A stretch of DNA of 64,000 nucleotides, taken from contig CAVYYK010000061.1 of NCBI GenBank assembly GCA_963772635.1, positions 83,880-147,879 of the forward strand, in the 5' to 3' direction. Below are positions 46,640-54,803 of the stretch, in pieces. The DNA is from JAUXFS01 sp963772635 (GTDB taxonomy: Bacteria > Pseudomonadota > Alphaproteobacteria > Rhodospirillales > Defluviicoccaceae). Every line of letters starts with the position of its first letter. Position 1 is the first letter of the stretch. The notes beneath the pieces are model-generated. The model was not told where the DNA came from. It made no database searches and was given only the letters and a program-made list of their open reading frames with translations. A program made the translations under genes and the position numbers.

Positions 46640-47335
46640 TCATGCCCTGGCCTTGGGGACGCCCTTTTGGGCGGCCCGCTCGGCGAACTGGAGGCCGACC
46701 ATGGCGACGATCGTAATCAACAGGTACAGGCACGCCGCCGCGAGGTAGAAAGTGAACGGCTCGCGGGTGAAGCCGACGGCGATCGTCGCCTTGCGCATCA
46801 GCTCGTCGAGGCCGATGACCGAGACCAGCGAGGTGTCCTTGAGCAGCACCAGAAACAGGTTGCCGAGACCGGGCAGGGCGATCCGCCACACCTGCGGCAG
46901 CACGATGCGCCGGAAGCTCAGCATCCGGCCCATGCCGAACGCCCGCGCCGCCTCGATCTGGCCTTTGGGGATGGCGAGAAGGGCGCCGCGGAACACCTCG
47001 GTGGCGTAGGCGCCGAAGGTTAGGCCGAGCGCCGTGACCCCGGCGGTGTAGGGGCTGAGCTCGACATACTCGTCGTGGCCGAACCATTCGGCGACAGAGG
47101 TGAGCAGCCCGGACGAGCCGAAATAGATGATCAGCACCACCAGCAGTTCCGGCAGGCCGCGGATGACGGTGGTGTAGGTCCCGGCCAGGGCGCGCGCCGG
47201 CCGCCAGGCGGAGAGCTTGGCGGTCGCGCCCAACAGCCCGAGGACGAGGCCGATCGCCAGCGCTCCGAGCGCGACGCGCACTGTCATCCACGCCCCGAGA
47301 AGAAGCTGATCAGCAAAACCCTGGAAGTCGATCAT
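46640..47335 (-). CDS. Polar amino acid ABC transporter permease (HisQ-like)
   Basis: 231 residues. The EAA loop IEAARAFGMGRMLSFRRIVL with PQVWRIALPGLGN is typical of the HisMQ permease family, and the hydrophobic segments start at VALGALAIGLVLGLLG. It forms a heterodimer with the following HisM-like subunit. ATG 47335 lies 75 bp after the binding-protein stop. Confidence 0.92.
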   Translation of the reverse strand: MIDFQGFADQLLLGAWMTVRVALGALAIGLVLGLLGATAKLSAWRPARALAGTYTTVIRGLPELLVVLIIYFGSSGLLTSVAEWFGHDEYVELSPYTAGVTALGLTFGAYATEVFRGALLAIPKGQIEAARAFGMGRMLSFRRIVLPQVWRIALPGLGNLFLVLLKDTSLVSVIGLDELMRKATIAVGFTREPFTFYLAAACLYLLITIVAMVGLQFAERAAQKGVPKARA

Positions 47336-47410
47336 CGTCCTCTGCCGCCGGCGTCGCCCCGTCCGGTCCCGTTTATCGGGTCCGGGACGGGGCGCCGTCT
47401 ACACCCGTCG

Positions 47411-48157
47411 TCAGTAAATGCTGAACGGGAAGTATTTGGCGTTGATCTTGTCGTAGGTGCCGTCGGCGCGGATCGCGGCGAGCGCCTCGTTGAACCGCTT
47501 CACCAGTTCCGTGTCGTCCTTGCGCAGCGCGATGCCGATCTTGTCGTCGATGTCGATGGCTTCGCCCTTGAACTCGAAGCCCCGACCTTCGTCGGAATTC
47601 AGCCATTCGTAGTTCACCAGCATGTCGCCGAGGACCGCGTCGAGGCGATCCGCGCCCAGATCCAGGTAGGCGTTCTCCTGGGTGTCGTAGAGCTTGATGT
47701 CGACCACGTCCTTGAGGTTGTCTTCGAGGTAGCTGCCGCTGATGGTGGCGCGCTGGGCGCCGATCGTCTTGCCTTTCAGGTTGTTCGGGTCGATGGCCGA
47801 TCCCTTTTTGGCGATGAAACGCAGGCTGTTGGAATAGTAGGGATCGGTGAAGGCGACCGCCTTCTTCCGTTCGTCGGTGATCGACATGCTGGCGACGATG
47901 GCGTCGTATTTCTTCGCCAGCAGACCCGGGATAATGCCGTCCCAGTCCTGGGTGACGATGACGCAATCGGCCTGCATCTTCTCGCAGAGCGCCTTGGCGA
48001 TGTCGACGTCGAAGCCGATGACGTTGCCGTTGGCGTCGATCTGGTTGAACGGCGGGTAGGCGCCCTCGGTGCCGATCCGGATTTTGTCGGCGGCGGATGC
48101 GGTGCCGGCGAAGAGCAGCGCGGCGACGAGGCTGACGACGAACTTCCTGACGGTCAT
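47411..48157 (-). CDS. Polar amino acid ABC transporter substrate-binding protein
   Basis: 248 residues. Signal peptide (MTVRKFVVSLVAALLFAGTASA), then a family 3 solute-binding domain: KIRIGTEGAYPPFNQIDANG (ligand-binding start), GFDVDIAKALCEKM, QDWDGIIPGLLAKKYDAIVAS, and SITDERKKAVAFTDPYY. The type is that of lysine/arginine/ornithine or histidine binding proteins. ATG 48157 follows GGGAGGAG. Exact ligand not determinable. Confidence 0.92.
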   Translation of the reverse strand: MTVRKFVVSLVAALLFAGTASAADKIRIGTEGAYPPFNQIDANGNVIGFDVDIAKALCEKMQADCVIVTQDWDGIIPGLLAKKYDAIVASMSITDERKKAVAFTDPYYSNSLRFIAKKGSAIDPNNLKGKTIGAQRATISGSYLEDNLKDVVDIKLYDTQENAYLDLGADRLDAVLGDMLVNYEWLNSDEGRGFEFKGEAIDIDDKIGIALRKDDTELVKRFNEALAAIRADGTYDKINAKYFPFSIY

Positions 48158-48207
48158 GGTTCTCCTCCCTTGTGGTCGCGAATCCCCGGAGGGTTGACTT
48201 CCCCGGG

Positions 48208-49017
48208 TCACAGATGGCTGGCGAGAAATTGGCGGCATCGTTCCGACGACGGTGCCTGAAAGACGACCGACGGCGGTCCTTTCTCGTGAACGCGCCCTTC
48301 GTGCAGGAACACCACCTCCGACGAAACCTCCCGAGCGAACCGCATCTCGTGGGTGACGACCAGCATCGTCCGCCCTTCGTCGGCGAGGCCGCGCATCACG
48401 CCCAGCACTTCGTCGACCAGCTCCGGATCCAGCGCCGAGGTCGGTTCGTCGAACAGCATCACCCGCGGTTCCATCGCCAGCGCCCGGGCGATGGCGGCGC
48501 GCTGCTGCTGGCCGCCGGAAAGCTGGCTCGGGTAATTGTGGCGTTTGTCGGCGATCCCGACCTTGGCCAGCAACGCCTCGGCACGGGCGGTCGCCTCGGC
48601 CCTGCCGACCTTGGCCACGTGGATCGGCGCCTCGACGATGTTCTCGAGGATGGTCAGGTGGGCCCACAGGTTGAAGTTCTGGAACACGAAGCCGATCCGC
48701 GCCCGCATCCGGGTGATCTGCCGGTGATCGGCGGCCACCAGCCCGATACCGGGCTTCTCTTTCAGCGCCAGTTCCTCGCCGCCCAGGTGAATGCGCCCCC
48801 GATCCGGCGATTCCAGCAGATTGATACAGCGGAGCAGGGTACTCTTGCCCGATCCGCTGGAGCCGATGATCGAGATGACGTCGCCGTCGTTGGCGGCAAG
48901 CGACACGCCCTTCAGCACCTCGACGGGGCCGAAGCTCTTGTGCATGTCCTCGACCATCAGCGCTGGAACGGCCGAAGCCGTCGCGCTCGTCGTTTCGGCG
49001 GATGCGGCAGGGTCCAT
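48208..49017 (-). CDS. Polar amino acid ABC transporter ATP-binding protein
   Basis: About 269 residues. Walker A GSSGSGKST (about residue 55), Q-loop FQNFNLWAHLT, signature LSGGQQQRAAIARALAMEP and Walker B VMLFDEPTSALDPE. The open frame extends to 49068, but ATG 49017 is preceded by AAGGAAA and fits the family better. First gene of the transporter operon; a strong promoter was not picked out upstream. Confidence 0.92.
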   Translation of the reverse strand: MDPAASAETTSATASAVPALMVEDMHKSFGPVEVLKGVSLAANDGDVISIIGSSGSGKSTLLRCINLLESPDRGRIHLGGEELALKEKPGIGLVAADHRQITRMRARIGFVFQNFNLWAHLTILENIVEAPIHVAKVGRAEATARAEALLAKVGIADKRHNYPSQLSGGQQQRAAIARALAMEPRVMLFDEPTSALDPELVDEVLGVMRGLADEGRTMLVVTHEMRFAREVSSEVVFLHEGRVHEKGPPSVVFQAPSSERCRQFLASHL

Positions 49018-49081
49018 GGGGCGCGTTTCCTTAACAGACTGACACTCTCGGGCGACAACACGGGTCAAGTCAAGGCTGCCG

Positions 49082-49471
49082 GGACGGTAACACCCGGGGT
49101 TCGATCGAAAAATAGCGTATTTCCAATCCGCTGGCCGCGGTTGCTAAGCTTTTCTTAACAAGCGCGGATCGACACTGGCGAGCCCGAACCGCCTGGCCCC
49201 CAACCGGACCAAGGTCCAAGGGATCTTCCCTGCGGCGGATCGCTGGCACCGGCCGAGCACGGGTTGGGACGCTGCCGGTCGGCCAAAGGATGGACCAAGT
49301 GGTTCGCCGGAACGCAAGTGACCTGGATGATTCCGCCCGGGTGGACGCCTGCCGTCACCCGCCCGCGAGGATGTGGATGACCGGGCCGGATCGACGATTC
49401 GGCTTGTCGGGGTGCCCGCTGGACGACGGCGGACATCCAGCATGCGCGCCGGCTCACGAGGAACACACCCG
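49082..49471. other. Gene-free interval between the ABC operon and the cyclase gene
   Basis: About 390 bp between divergent genes. The frame of the cyclase is open back to 49373, but that part shows no family resemblance. No RNA fold or operator recognised. Confidence 0.4.
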
Positions 49472-50992
49472 ATGAACCCGCTGGAACAGCGAAAGCGACC
49501 GCAGATAACGCTGGAGCTCCTGGTCAAGAAGCGCAACCAGCAATGGTCGAGCTACGGCTGCTATTCGCCGCAGGAAAAGCAGCTGGCGATGGACGAGGCG
49601 CAAAAACTCGACAAGGATCCGAGTAGGCTGTCGGTAAAACTGGTCAAGGAAACGTATGACCCGGATGACAATTCGTCCTCGGAAGTCACGTTGTTCGCCT
49701 CGAGCGAGTTGACGACAAACCGATGGGCATCGGGTTTCGAACACAAGAAACGCGATCAGAGCGATGGAAAAGACGGTGACGCGGCAAAGCACGCGACCAA
49801 CACCAGGAAGACCAACAGCAAGAAGACGAAGTCGCCGCCGGGAGGCCCCGGTCTGTTTCGGGCCCTCTTTGCGATACTGAGAGGGTTGTTCGCATTCGGC
49901 GCGCCATCACCGCCGGCAAAATCCGGAAAAAGCACAAGCAAGGACACCGAAAAGGAGGCCGTCGTCGAAAAAGTAAAAACCGTGAAAATGGATGAGAAGG
50001 TCGAACCGAGGATTCGAAATACGCTCGGAACCATCATGAAGTTCATTGCCAGCGCCGTCGCCGTGCTGGATCAAAACACGCTCAACATGTTCAACAAATT
50101 CGGCATATGCCTCTACATCGGCGGCGCGTCCAACTTCCTTTGCCGCAAGGATCGGCTCTCGACCGAGGATGCCACGACGGTCCTTTCCACCGCCCTGTTC
50201 GCGGTCGGACTGTCGCAGGGACGGGCGGCGCAGTTCTCCGCGGAGTATGAAGCCTATCTGCTGGAAAACGCCAAGAACATGCAGATGTTTCAGGCCGGGC
50301 GCGAAGCGATGATCGCCTACCTCGGCAGCGGCGTGACCAGCGAGCACAGTCTCGTGGCGGCGCTGAAGGCATGGAGCGAACAGAAGCTGTTGCCCGCCAA
50401 CGACAAGAGGCGGCCGTTGACCTTGATGTTTACCGATATCGTCGGCTCGAGCGCGCTTGCTGAGGAGCGGGGCAACGAATTCGCGATGAAGGTGGTCCGC
50501 GTGCACAACATGATCGTCAAGTCGACGATCAGCCACTACGGCGGACAGTATATCAAGCACACCGGCGACGGCATCCTCGCCGCCTACGACGATGCCCAGA
50601 TGGCGGTGAAGAGCGCCGCCGTCATTCAGCGGTGCGTACGCGAGCACAATAGCGAATTTCCCGATCTTCCCCTCAACCTGCGCGTCGGCCTCAACGGCGG
50701 CGAGACGATCTCCGAGGGCGACGACGTGTTCGGCAGCAGCGTCAACCTCGCCAGTCGCGTCTGCGCCCTTGCCGAGGCCGGCCAGGTATTCTGCACCGGT
50801 ATCATCCGCAACCGCGCCAAGGCCGTCAAAATCCGATTTGCCGACCGCGGCGAACACGCGGTCAAGGGCTACAAGGATCCGATCCCGGTGTACGAAGTCC
50901 TGTGGGACGAGGGCCCGGCGACCGGCGACCCGGGCGAGGGCGGTGGGCAAAAGGGCAAGGTCGACACCGCCGCCGCCGACGCCGCTGAATAA
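49472..50992 (+). CDS. Class III adenylate/guanylate cyclase with unrecognised N-terminal half
   Basis: 506 residues. The C-terminal catalytic domain (about 300-480) has the first metal Asp in LTLMFTDIVGSSALAEE, GGQYIKHTGDGILAAYDDAQ with the second Asp, LRVGLNGGETISEGDDVFGS and SSVNLASRVCALAEAGQ with Asn and Arg of the active site. The N-terminal half is charged and low-complexity (KKTKSPPGG, KSGKSTSKDTEKEA), with a short hydrophobic run LFRALFAILRGLFAFGA at about 128-145. ATG 49472 has GAGGAA upstream. Cytoplasmic or membrane-tethered nucleotide cyclase; the input signal is unknown. Confidence 0.88.
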   Translation: MNPLEQRKRPQITLELLVKKRNQQWSSYGCYSPQEKQLAMDEAQKLDKDPSRLSVKLVKETYDPDDNSSSEVTLFASSELTTNRWASGFEHKKRDQSDGKDGDAAKHATNTRKTNSKKTKSPPGGPGLFRALFAILRGLFAFGAPSPPAKSGKSTSKDTEKEAVVEKVKTVKMDEKVEPRIRNTLGTIMKFIASAVAVLDQNTLNMFNKFGICLYIGGASNFLCRKDRLSTEDATTVLSTALFAVGLSQGRAAQFSAEYEAYLLENAKNMQMFQAGREAMIAYLGSGVTSEHSLVAALKAWSEQKLLPANDKRRPLTLMFTDIVGSSALAEERGNEFAMKVVRVHNMIVKSTISHYGGQYIKHTGDGILAAYDDAQMAVKSAAVIQRCVREHNSEFPDLPLNLRVGLNGGETISEGDDVFGSSVNLASRVCALAEAGQVFCTGIIRNRAKAVKIRFADRGEHAVKGYKDPIPVYEVLWDEGPATGDPGEGGGQKGKVDTAAADAAE

Positions 50993-51143
50993 CCGCCGGA
51001 CGCGGCGACCCGCCGCCGAATCGACGCTTCTCTCGAAACCCCACAGAGTGGGTCATTGACCCGGGCAACCGCCGGCGTCAACAATGACGGCCGATAGCGG
51101 GAGGACCGATCCTGCCCAGCGAGCGAACCCGGGAGGAGAGACG

Positions 51144-52148
51144 ATGACCCAGGACAGCGGATTCACGGCACTGGTGCTCGACGAGGCCGACGGCAAGGTC
51201 ACCCCGAGCATCAAGACCCTCGGCGACGACAGCCTGCCCGAAGGCGACGTCGTCGTCTCGGTCGCGTACTCGGACCTGAACTACAAGGACGGGATGGTGG
51301 TGAAGGGCATCGGCCGGCTGGTCCGGACCTATCCGCATGTTCCCGGCATCGATTTCTCGGGGGTGGTCGAAAGGTCCGACTCGCCCCGGTTCAAGCCCGG
51401 CGACGAGGTGATCCTGACCGGCTGGCGGGTCGGCGAGGTCCATTGGGGCGGCTACGCCACCAAGGCGCGGGTCAAGTCCGACTGGCTTGTGCCGCTGCCC
51501 AAGGGGATGTCGCTCAAGCAGGCGATGGCGATCGGCACCGCGGGGTTCACCGCGATGCTGGCGGTGATGGCGCTGGAGGAGCACGGCCTCGAGCCCGACA
51601 ACAAGGGTGAGGTGCTGGTCACCGGCGCCGCCGGCGGCGTCGGCAGCATCGCCGTGGCGCTGCTCGCCAACCTCGGCTACCGGGTCGCCGCCTCGACCGG
51701 ACGGGCCGACACCCACGACTACCTCAACGGGCTCGGCGCCACCACGATCGTCGACCGCAGCGAACTGGAGACGCCGGCGAAGGGGCCGATGGGGCCCGAG
51801 CGGTGGTCGGGCGCGATCGACAACGTCGGCGGCAAGAACCTCGGAAACGTCCTCGCCCACCTGTGCTACTGGGGAAGCTGCGCCTCGGTCGGCAACGCCG
51901 GCGGCATCGGCTTCGAGAGCACGGTGATCCCGTTCCTGCTCCGCGGTATCAACCTGCTCGGGATCGACTCCGCCACCTGCCCGCGCGAGCGCCGGGAAAT
52001 CGCCTGGCCGCGGCTCGCCCGCGAGCTGCCGATGGACAAGCTCGACGGCCTGACCCGGGTGGCGAAGCTGACCGAGGTCTCCGGTCTCGCCGACAAGATC
52101 CTCAAGGGCCAGGTCCGGGGGCGGACGGTCATCGATACCCGCGCTTGA
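51144..52148 (+). CDS. acuI: Acryloyl-CoA reductase-type (AcuI/YhdH) MDR oxidoreductase
   Basis: 334 residues. YhdH/AcuI family, NADPH-dependent reduction of acryloyl-CoA to propionyl-CoA. Diagnostic segments: YSDLNYKDGMVVKGIGRLVR, YPHVPGIDFSGVVE, VILTGWRVGEVHWGGYATKA, VLVTGAAGGVGSIAVALLAN and LLGIDSATCPRERREIAW. ATG 51144 follows GGGAGGAG. Stands alone. Such enzymes guard against toxic acryloyl-CoA from DMSP or 3-hydroxypropionate metabolism; the role here is inferred from family. Confidence 0.91.
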   Translation: MTQDSGFTALVLDEADGKVTPSIKTLGDDSLPEGDVVVSVAYSDLNYKDGMVVKGIGRLVRTYPHVPGIDFSGVVERSDSPRFKPGDEVILTGWRVGEVHWGGYATKARVKSDWLVPLPKGMSLKQAMAIGTAGFTAMLAVMALEEHGLEPDNKGEVLVTGAAGGVGSIAVALLANLGYRVAASTGRADTHDYLNGLGATTIVDRSELETPAKGPMGPERWSGAIDNVGGKNLGNVLAHLCYWGSCASVGNAGGIGFESTVIPFLLRGINLLGIDSATCPRERREIAWPRLARELPMDKLDGLTRVAKLTEVSGLADKILKGQVRGRTVIDTRA

Positions 52149-52220
52149 GGAGCACGCTACTTTTGCGCGTATTTTTGTGCTAGCATACCCTGACGGACGG
52201 CAAAACCACGAGACGGCGGT

Positions 52221-52790
52221 ATGCGCGCGAAATCGGGGATGTTGGCGGCACTGACGATTCTCGTCGCGGGGTGCGGCGGCTACGAATCGGCTTACGAGGA
52301 AGGGGTGTACGACTACGAGCGGGTCTACTGCTACCGCAACCTCGCCGGCGTTTCCTGTTTCGACACCCCCGATTTTCGCGACGAGCGCCAGCTGGTCAAC
52401 TACTACGGCCCGTCGCCCGGCCGCTACGACCGGCCGGAGCCGCCGCCGGAGCCGCGGCTGGATCCGCCGCCGGCCCACAACTACTACGTCCGCGACCCCG
52501 AGCCGATCCCCAGGCCGGCGCCGCACGGGGCGCTGGACGACCGACCGTGGCTGTCGTCCGGTTACGAGCCGACCCCGGAAGCGCGTCCCTACGGCCCGCT
52601 CGGCGACCGCCCGTGGCTGCCGCCCGAATATCGCCGCGGCCCGCCGCGGTCCGCCGATCCCGGTGGCTATGCCGATCGGCCGTGGTTGATGCCCGGTTAC
52701 GGGCCGCAATCCGGCGCCGAAGACGAGGGCGACGGGGCCGCTGCCGAATCCCTTGGCGCGATCGCCGGCGGCGAGGCGCCGGTAGACTAA
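52221..52790 (+). CDS. Lipoprotein with DRPWL repeats
   Basis: 189 residues. Lipobox LVAGC (signal MRAKSGMLAALTILVAGC), then a Tyr/Cys segment (GVYDYERVYCYRNLAGVSC) found in many alphaproteobacterial envelope lipoproteins, and a Pro-rich tail with three copies of a DRPWL motif each followed by P/S-x-Y/G-Y (ALDDRPWLSSGYEP, LGDRPWLPPEYRR, YADRPWLMPGYGP). Function unknown. The repeat array suggests a flexible periplasmic spacer or a peptidoglycan- or partner-binding arm. Confidence 0.82.
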   Translation: MRAKSGMLAALTILVAGCGGYESAYEEGVYDYERVYCYRNLAGVSCFDTPDFRDERQLVNYYGPSPGRYDRPEPPPEPRLDPPPAHNYYVRDPEPIPRPAPHGALDDRPWLSSGYEPTPEARPYGPLGDRPWLPPEYRRGPPRSADPGGYADRPWLMPGYGPQSGAEDEGDGAAAESLGAIAGGEAPVD

Positions 52791-52881
52791 GAATCAGCGC
52801 TAAATCCTCGTTTTCTCTGTGTTCTTGACCTTTGGTGCGATTTACCCTTTTGTGACAAGGACAAACAGGGAATGGGGGCCG

Positions 52882-53598
52882 ATGAGAGTCTTCGCGGCGA
52901 CGGCGGCGCTGTGCCTCGTCCTGACGGCCATGCCATTGCCGGCCGCGAGTGCCGACGTGACCGTCCCCGAAACCTATGGCGACGCCATGCGGTGGTACGA
53001 GAAGGCCGCCGAAGCCGGTCATGCCCCGGCCCAGTACTACCTCGGCCAGATCTACGAGCGGGGCCTGCGCGGCCAGCGCGACTACACCGCCGCCGCCCGC
53101 TGGTACCGCAAGGCCGCCGAACAGGGCTACCTGGAGGCGGAGATGCGTCTCGCCGACATGTACTATCGCGGCCTCGGGGTGTTGCGTGACGCGAGGGAGG
53201 CCGCCCGCTGGTACCGCAAGGCCGCCGAAGCCGGTTCGGCCGAGGCCCAGTACAACCTGGCGCTGCTCTACGACCGCGGTCGCGGCGTCGAACGCGACAT
53301 GAAGCGGGCCGCGGAACTCTACGAGCAGGCGGCCGATGGCGGGGTGACCGAGGCCTGGGTCGCGCTCAGCGTGCTCTACGCCGGCGGCATCGGCGTCGAC
53401 GCCGACCCGGTCAAGGCGCTGATGTGGCTGGAGATGGCGACCGCCGCCGGAGTGGCCACCGACCCGGCGTTCCGCGAGGCGCTGACCGTGGGGATGTCGA
53501 AGGAGGAGCAGGCGGAGGCCAAGCGGCTGGCGTTCGAGCGCCTCGAGCGCAACCCGGCGGCGCAACCGCCCCTCGCCACCGTGCCGGCACAACCTTGA
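52882..53598 (+). CDS. Exported Sel1-repeat protein
   Basis: 238 residues. Signal peptide (MRVFAATAALCLVLTAMPLPAASA), then four or five Sel1-like TPR units: AMRWYEKAAEAGHAPAQYYL, AARWYRKAAEQGYLEAEMRL, AARWYRKAAEAGSAEAQYNL, AAELYEQAADGGVTEAWVAL and ALMWLEMATAAG. Periplasmic adaptor, partner unknown. ATG 52882 is preceded by GGGAATGGGGG. Last gene before tRNA-Met. Confidence 0.89.
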   Translation: MRVFAATAALCLVLTAMPLPAASADVTVPETYGDAMRWYEKAAEAGHAPAQYYLGQIYERGLRGQRDYTAAARWYRKAAEQGYLEAEMRLADMYYRGLGVLRDAREAARWYRKAAEAGSAEAQYNLALLYDRGRGVERDMKRAAELYEQAADGGVTEAWVALSVLYAGGIGVDADPVKALMWLEMATAAGVATDPAFREALTVGMSKEEQAEAKRLAFERLERNPAAQPPLATVPAQP

Positions 53599-53648
53599 CA
53601 CCCCTCGCGGTTTCGACATATTGAGCCGTAAGTCCTTGTCCCGCCCGG

Positions 53649-53725
53649 GGCGGAGTAGCTCAGCCGGTTAGAGCAGCGGAATCATAATCCGCGTGTCGGG
53701 GGTTCGAGTCCCTCCTCCGCTACCA
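53649..53725 (+). tRNA. tRNA-Met (anticodon CAT, elongator)
   Basis: A 77-nt cloverleaf with encoded CCA. Acceptor GGCGGAG pairs with CTCCGCT (one G-T). Anticodon stem GCGGA/TCCGC encloses loop ATCATAA with anticodon CAT, and the T loop is TTCGAGT. The anticodon stem lacks the GGG/CCC pairs of initiators. A tRNA-Ile with modified CAT cannot be fully ruled out, but the body is that of elongator Met. Confidence 0.93.
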
Positions 53726-53751
53726 CCCCGATCCATTACCACCCCGATCCA
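53721..53751. repeat. 15-bp direct repeat at the tRNA-Met 3' end
   Basis: TACCACCCCGATCCA at 53721-53735 is repeated exactly at 53737-53751. The first copy begins with the last 5 bases of the tRNA (TACCA). Repeats at tRNA 3' ends are typical traces of integrase-mediated insertion, but no integrase is seen here. Confidence 0.6.
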
Positions 53752-53869
53752 CCGGCCGACGCCGGAAGGGGCTCGGCAGACTTCGTTGAAGCCAAGAAAA
53801 CCCTTCCGAACCAATCCGCTATGGATCATCGCCGAATACCGCAGTGGTGTCAGGGGTCATCAATGACGA

Positions 53870-54292
53870 CTTCGGTCCGGAAAAGCCGCCTAAGCCATTG
53901 AAATCAAAAGAAACGAAAAAACGTCGATATCCTCGTCAAAACTCGTCAAAACTCGTCAAAACCACCCGTAACTCGTTGAATTCATTGAACAGTGAATAAC
54001 CCTTCATTCCGTTGTCGCAACGTCCGCCAACCCCTTGATATCAAACAAAACCGCGCCCGCAAATCGGTTACGCCCGGGTAACGACCATCGTCAAAAACTC
54101 GTCAAAAGTCGTCAAAACCTTGGTTAACCCGTTGAAATAAAACTTGAAACGATCAGTTGACATTTCCTGCCAAACGCTCGGAAAAACCGCATCCTTTCGG
54201 GCAACGGACCCCATCACTCCGCCGCGATGATAAAACCCTTTCTATACATATATACCTTCAGGTGTCAGAAACAAAGGAAAAGTATCCTTTAA
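53870..54292. repeat. Iteron-like dispersed element, copy 2
   Basis: Second copy of the element at 21377-21880. Two clusters of three CTCGTCAAAA-type 10-bp repeats at 53934-53962 and 54089-54118, 155 bp apart (second cluster slightly degenerate: GTCAAAAACTC and GTCAAAAGTC). Shared words between and around them include TAACTCGTTGAA, AATAACCCTTCATT, CGCAACG and a GGAAAAGTATCCTT-like end. No coding potential. It fills most of the gap between tRNA-Met and the recD2 fragment; the rest of 53752-54519 holds no gene I recognise. Confidence 0.8.
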
Positions 54293-54328
54293 TTGGCCAC
54301 GGTGGCGGCTGTGGGCGGCATTCGCGGG

Positions 54329-54379
54329 CTGCGAGGCGGTTTTTCCTGTGGCGATCGGCGAACGCTGGGTGGTTTGCTA
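54329..54379. repeat. 51-bp imperfect repeat, left member of a pair bracketing the HypX islet
   Basis: GGCGAACGCTGGGTGGTTTG at about 54357 and its flanks match, at roughly 80%, the stretch at 58071-58121 (GGCGAACGCCGGGCGGTTTG). Same orientation. The two copies enclose the recD2 fragment, hypX, the small ORF and the GlxA-type regulator. Confidence 0.5.
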
Positions 54380-54519
54380 CATCCTGCGCAACGATGTCGT
54401 CACGGCGCGCTGGGAGCTGACTATGTATGATCGAACCGGTTCAATCGGGTAAGTCTCTCCGTTTTCCATATCCTTTTCGCTCAGGATGCCAACCACTCCC
54501 TGAGCTTCGACCATCGCCG

Positions 54520-54710
54520 TCTAGTGCCGCTCCCCTTCACCGCAATGGCCATCGCCTTTCTCCGACCGACGACCACGACCAGCCGCTTGCCGCGCGTGAC
54601 CGCGGTGCAAAGCAGGTTTCGCTGCAGCATCGGGTAGTGCTGGGTGGTGAGCGGGATAACAACGGCCGGATTGAGAGCATTCTGCAGATCGACGTTGAGC
54701 GACCGAGGGT
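54520..54710 (-). pseudogene. recD2-type helicase C-terminal fragment with internal deletion
   Basis: Minus strand reads SLNVDLQNALNP joined directly to AVVIPLTTQHYPMLQRNLLC then TAVTRGKRLVVVVGRRKAMA. The second part is the UvrD-like C-terminal motif of RecD2/TraA helicases. The first part is the RecD2 segment that normally lies about 80 residues further upstream. The two pieces are fused, so the gene has lost its middle as well as its front. Confidence 0.72.
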
Positions 54711-54803
54711 CTCTCGTCGACGGTATCGGTGACTACCCCACCATCCTTTGTCGGTTCCGCAGGCGACCGACGAACCGCTCGGCGTGACAACTCAGGGCAG
54801 CAA

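Noticed and set aside
53649..53725. Initiator tRNA-fMet
   Set aside because: The anticodon stem lacks the three G-C pairs and the acceptor end lacks the 1-72 mismatch typical of initiators.
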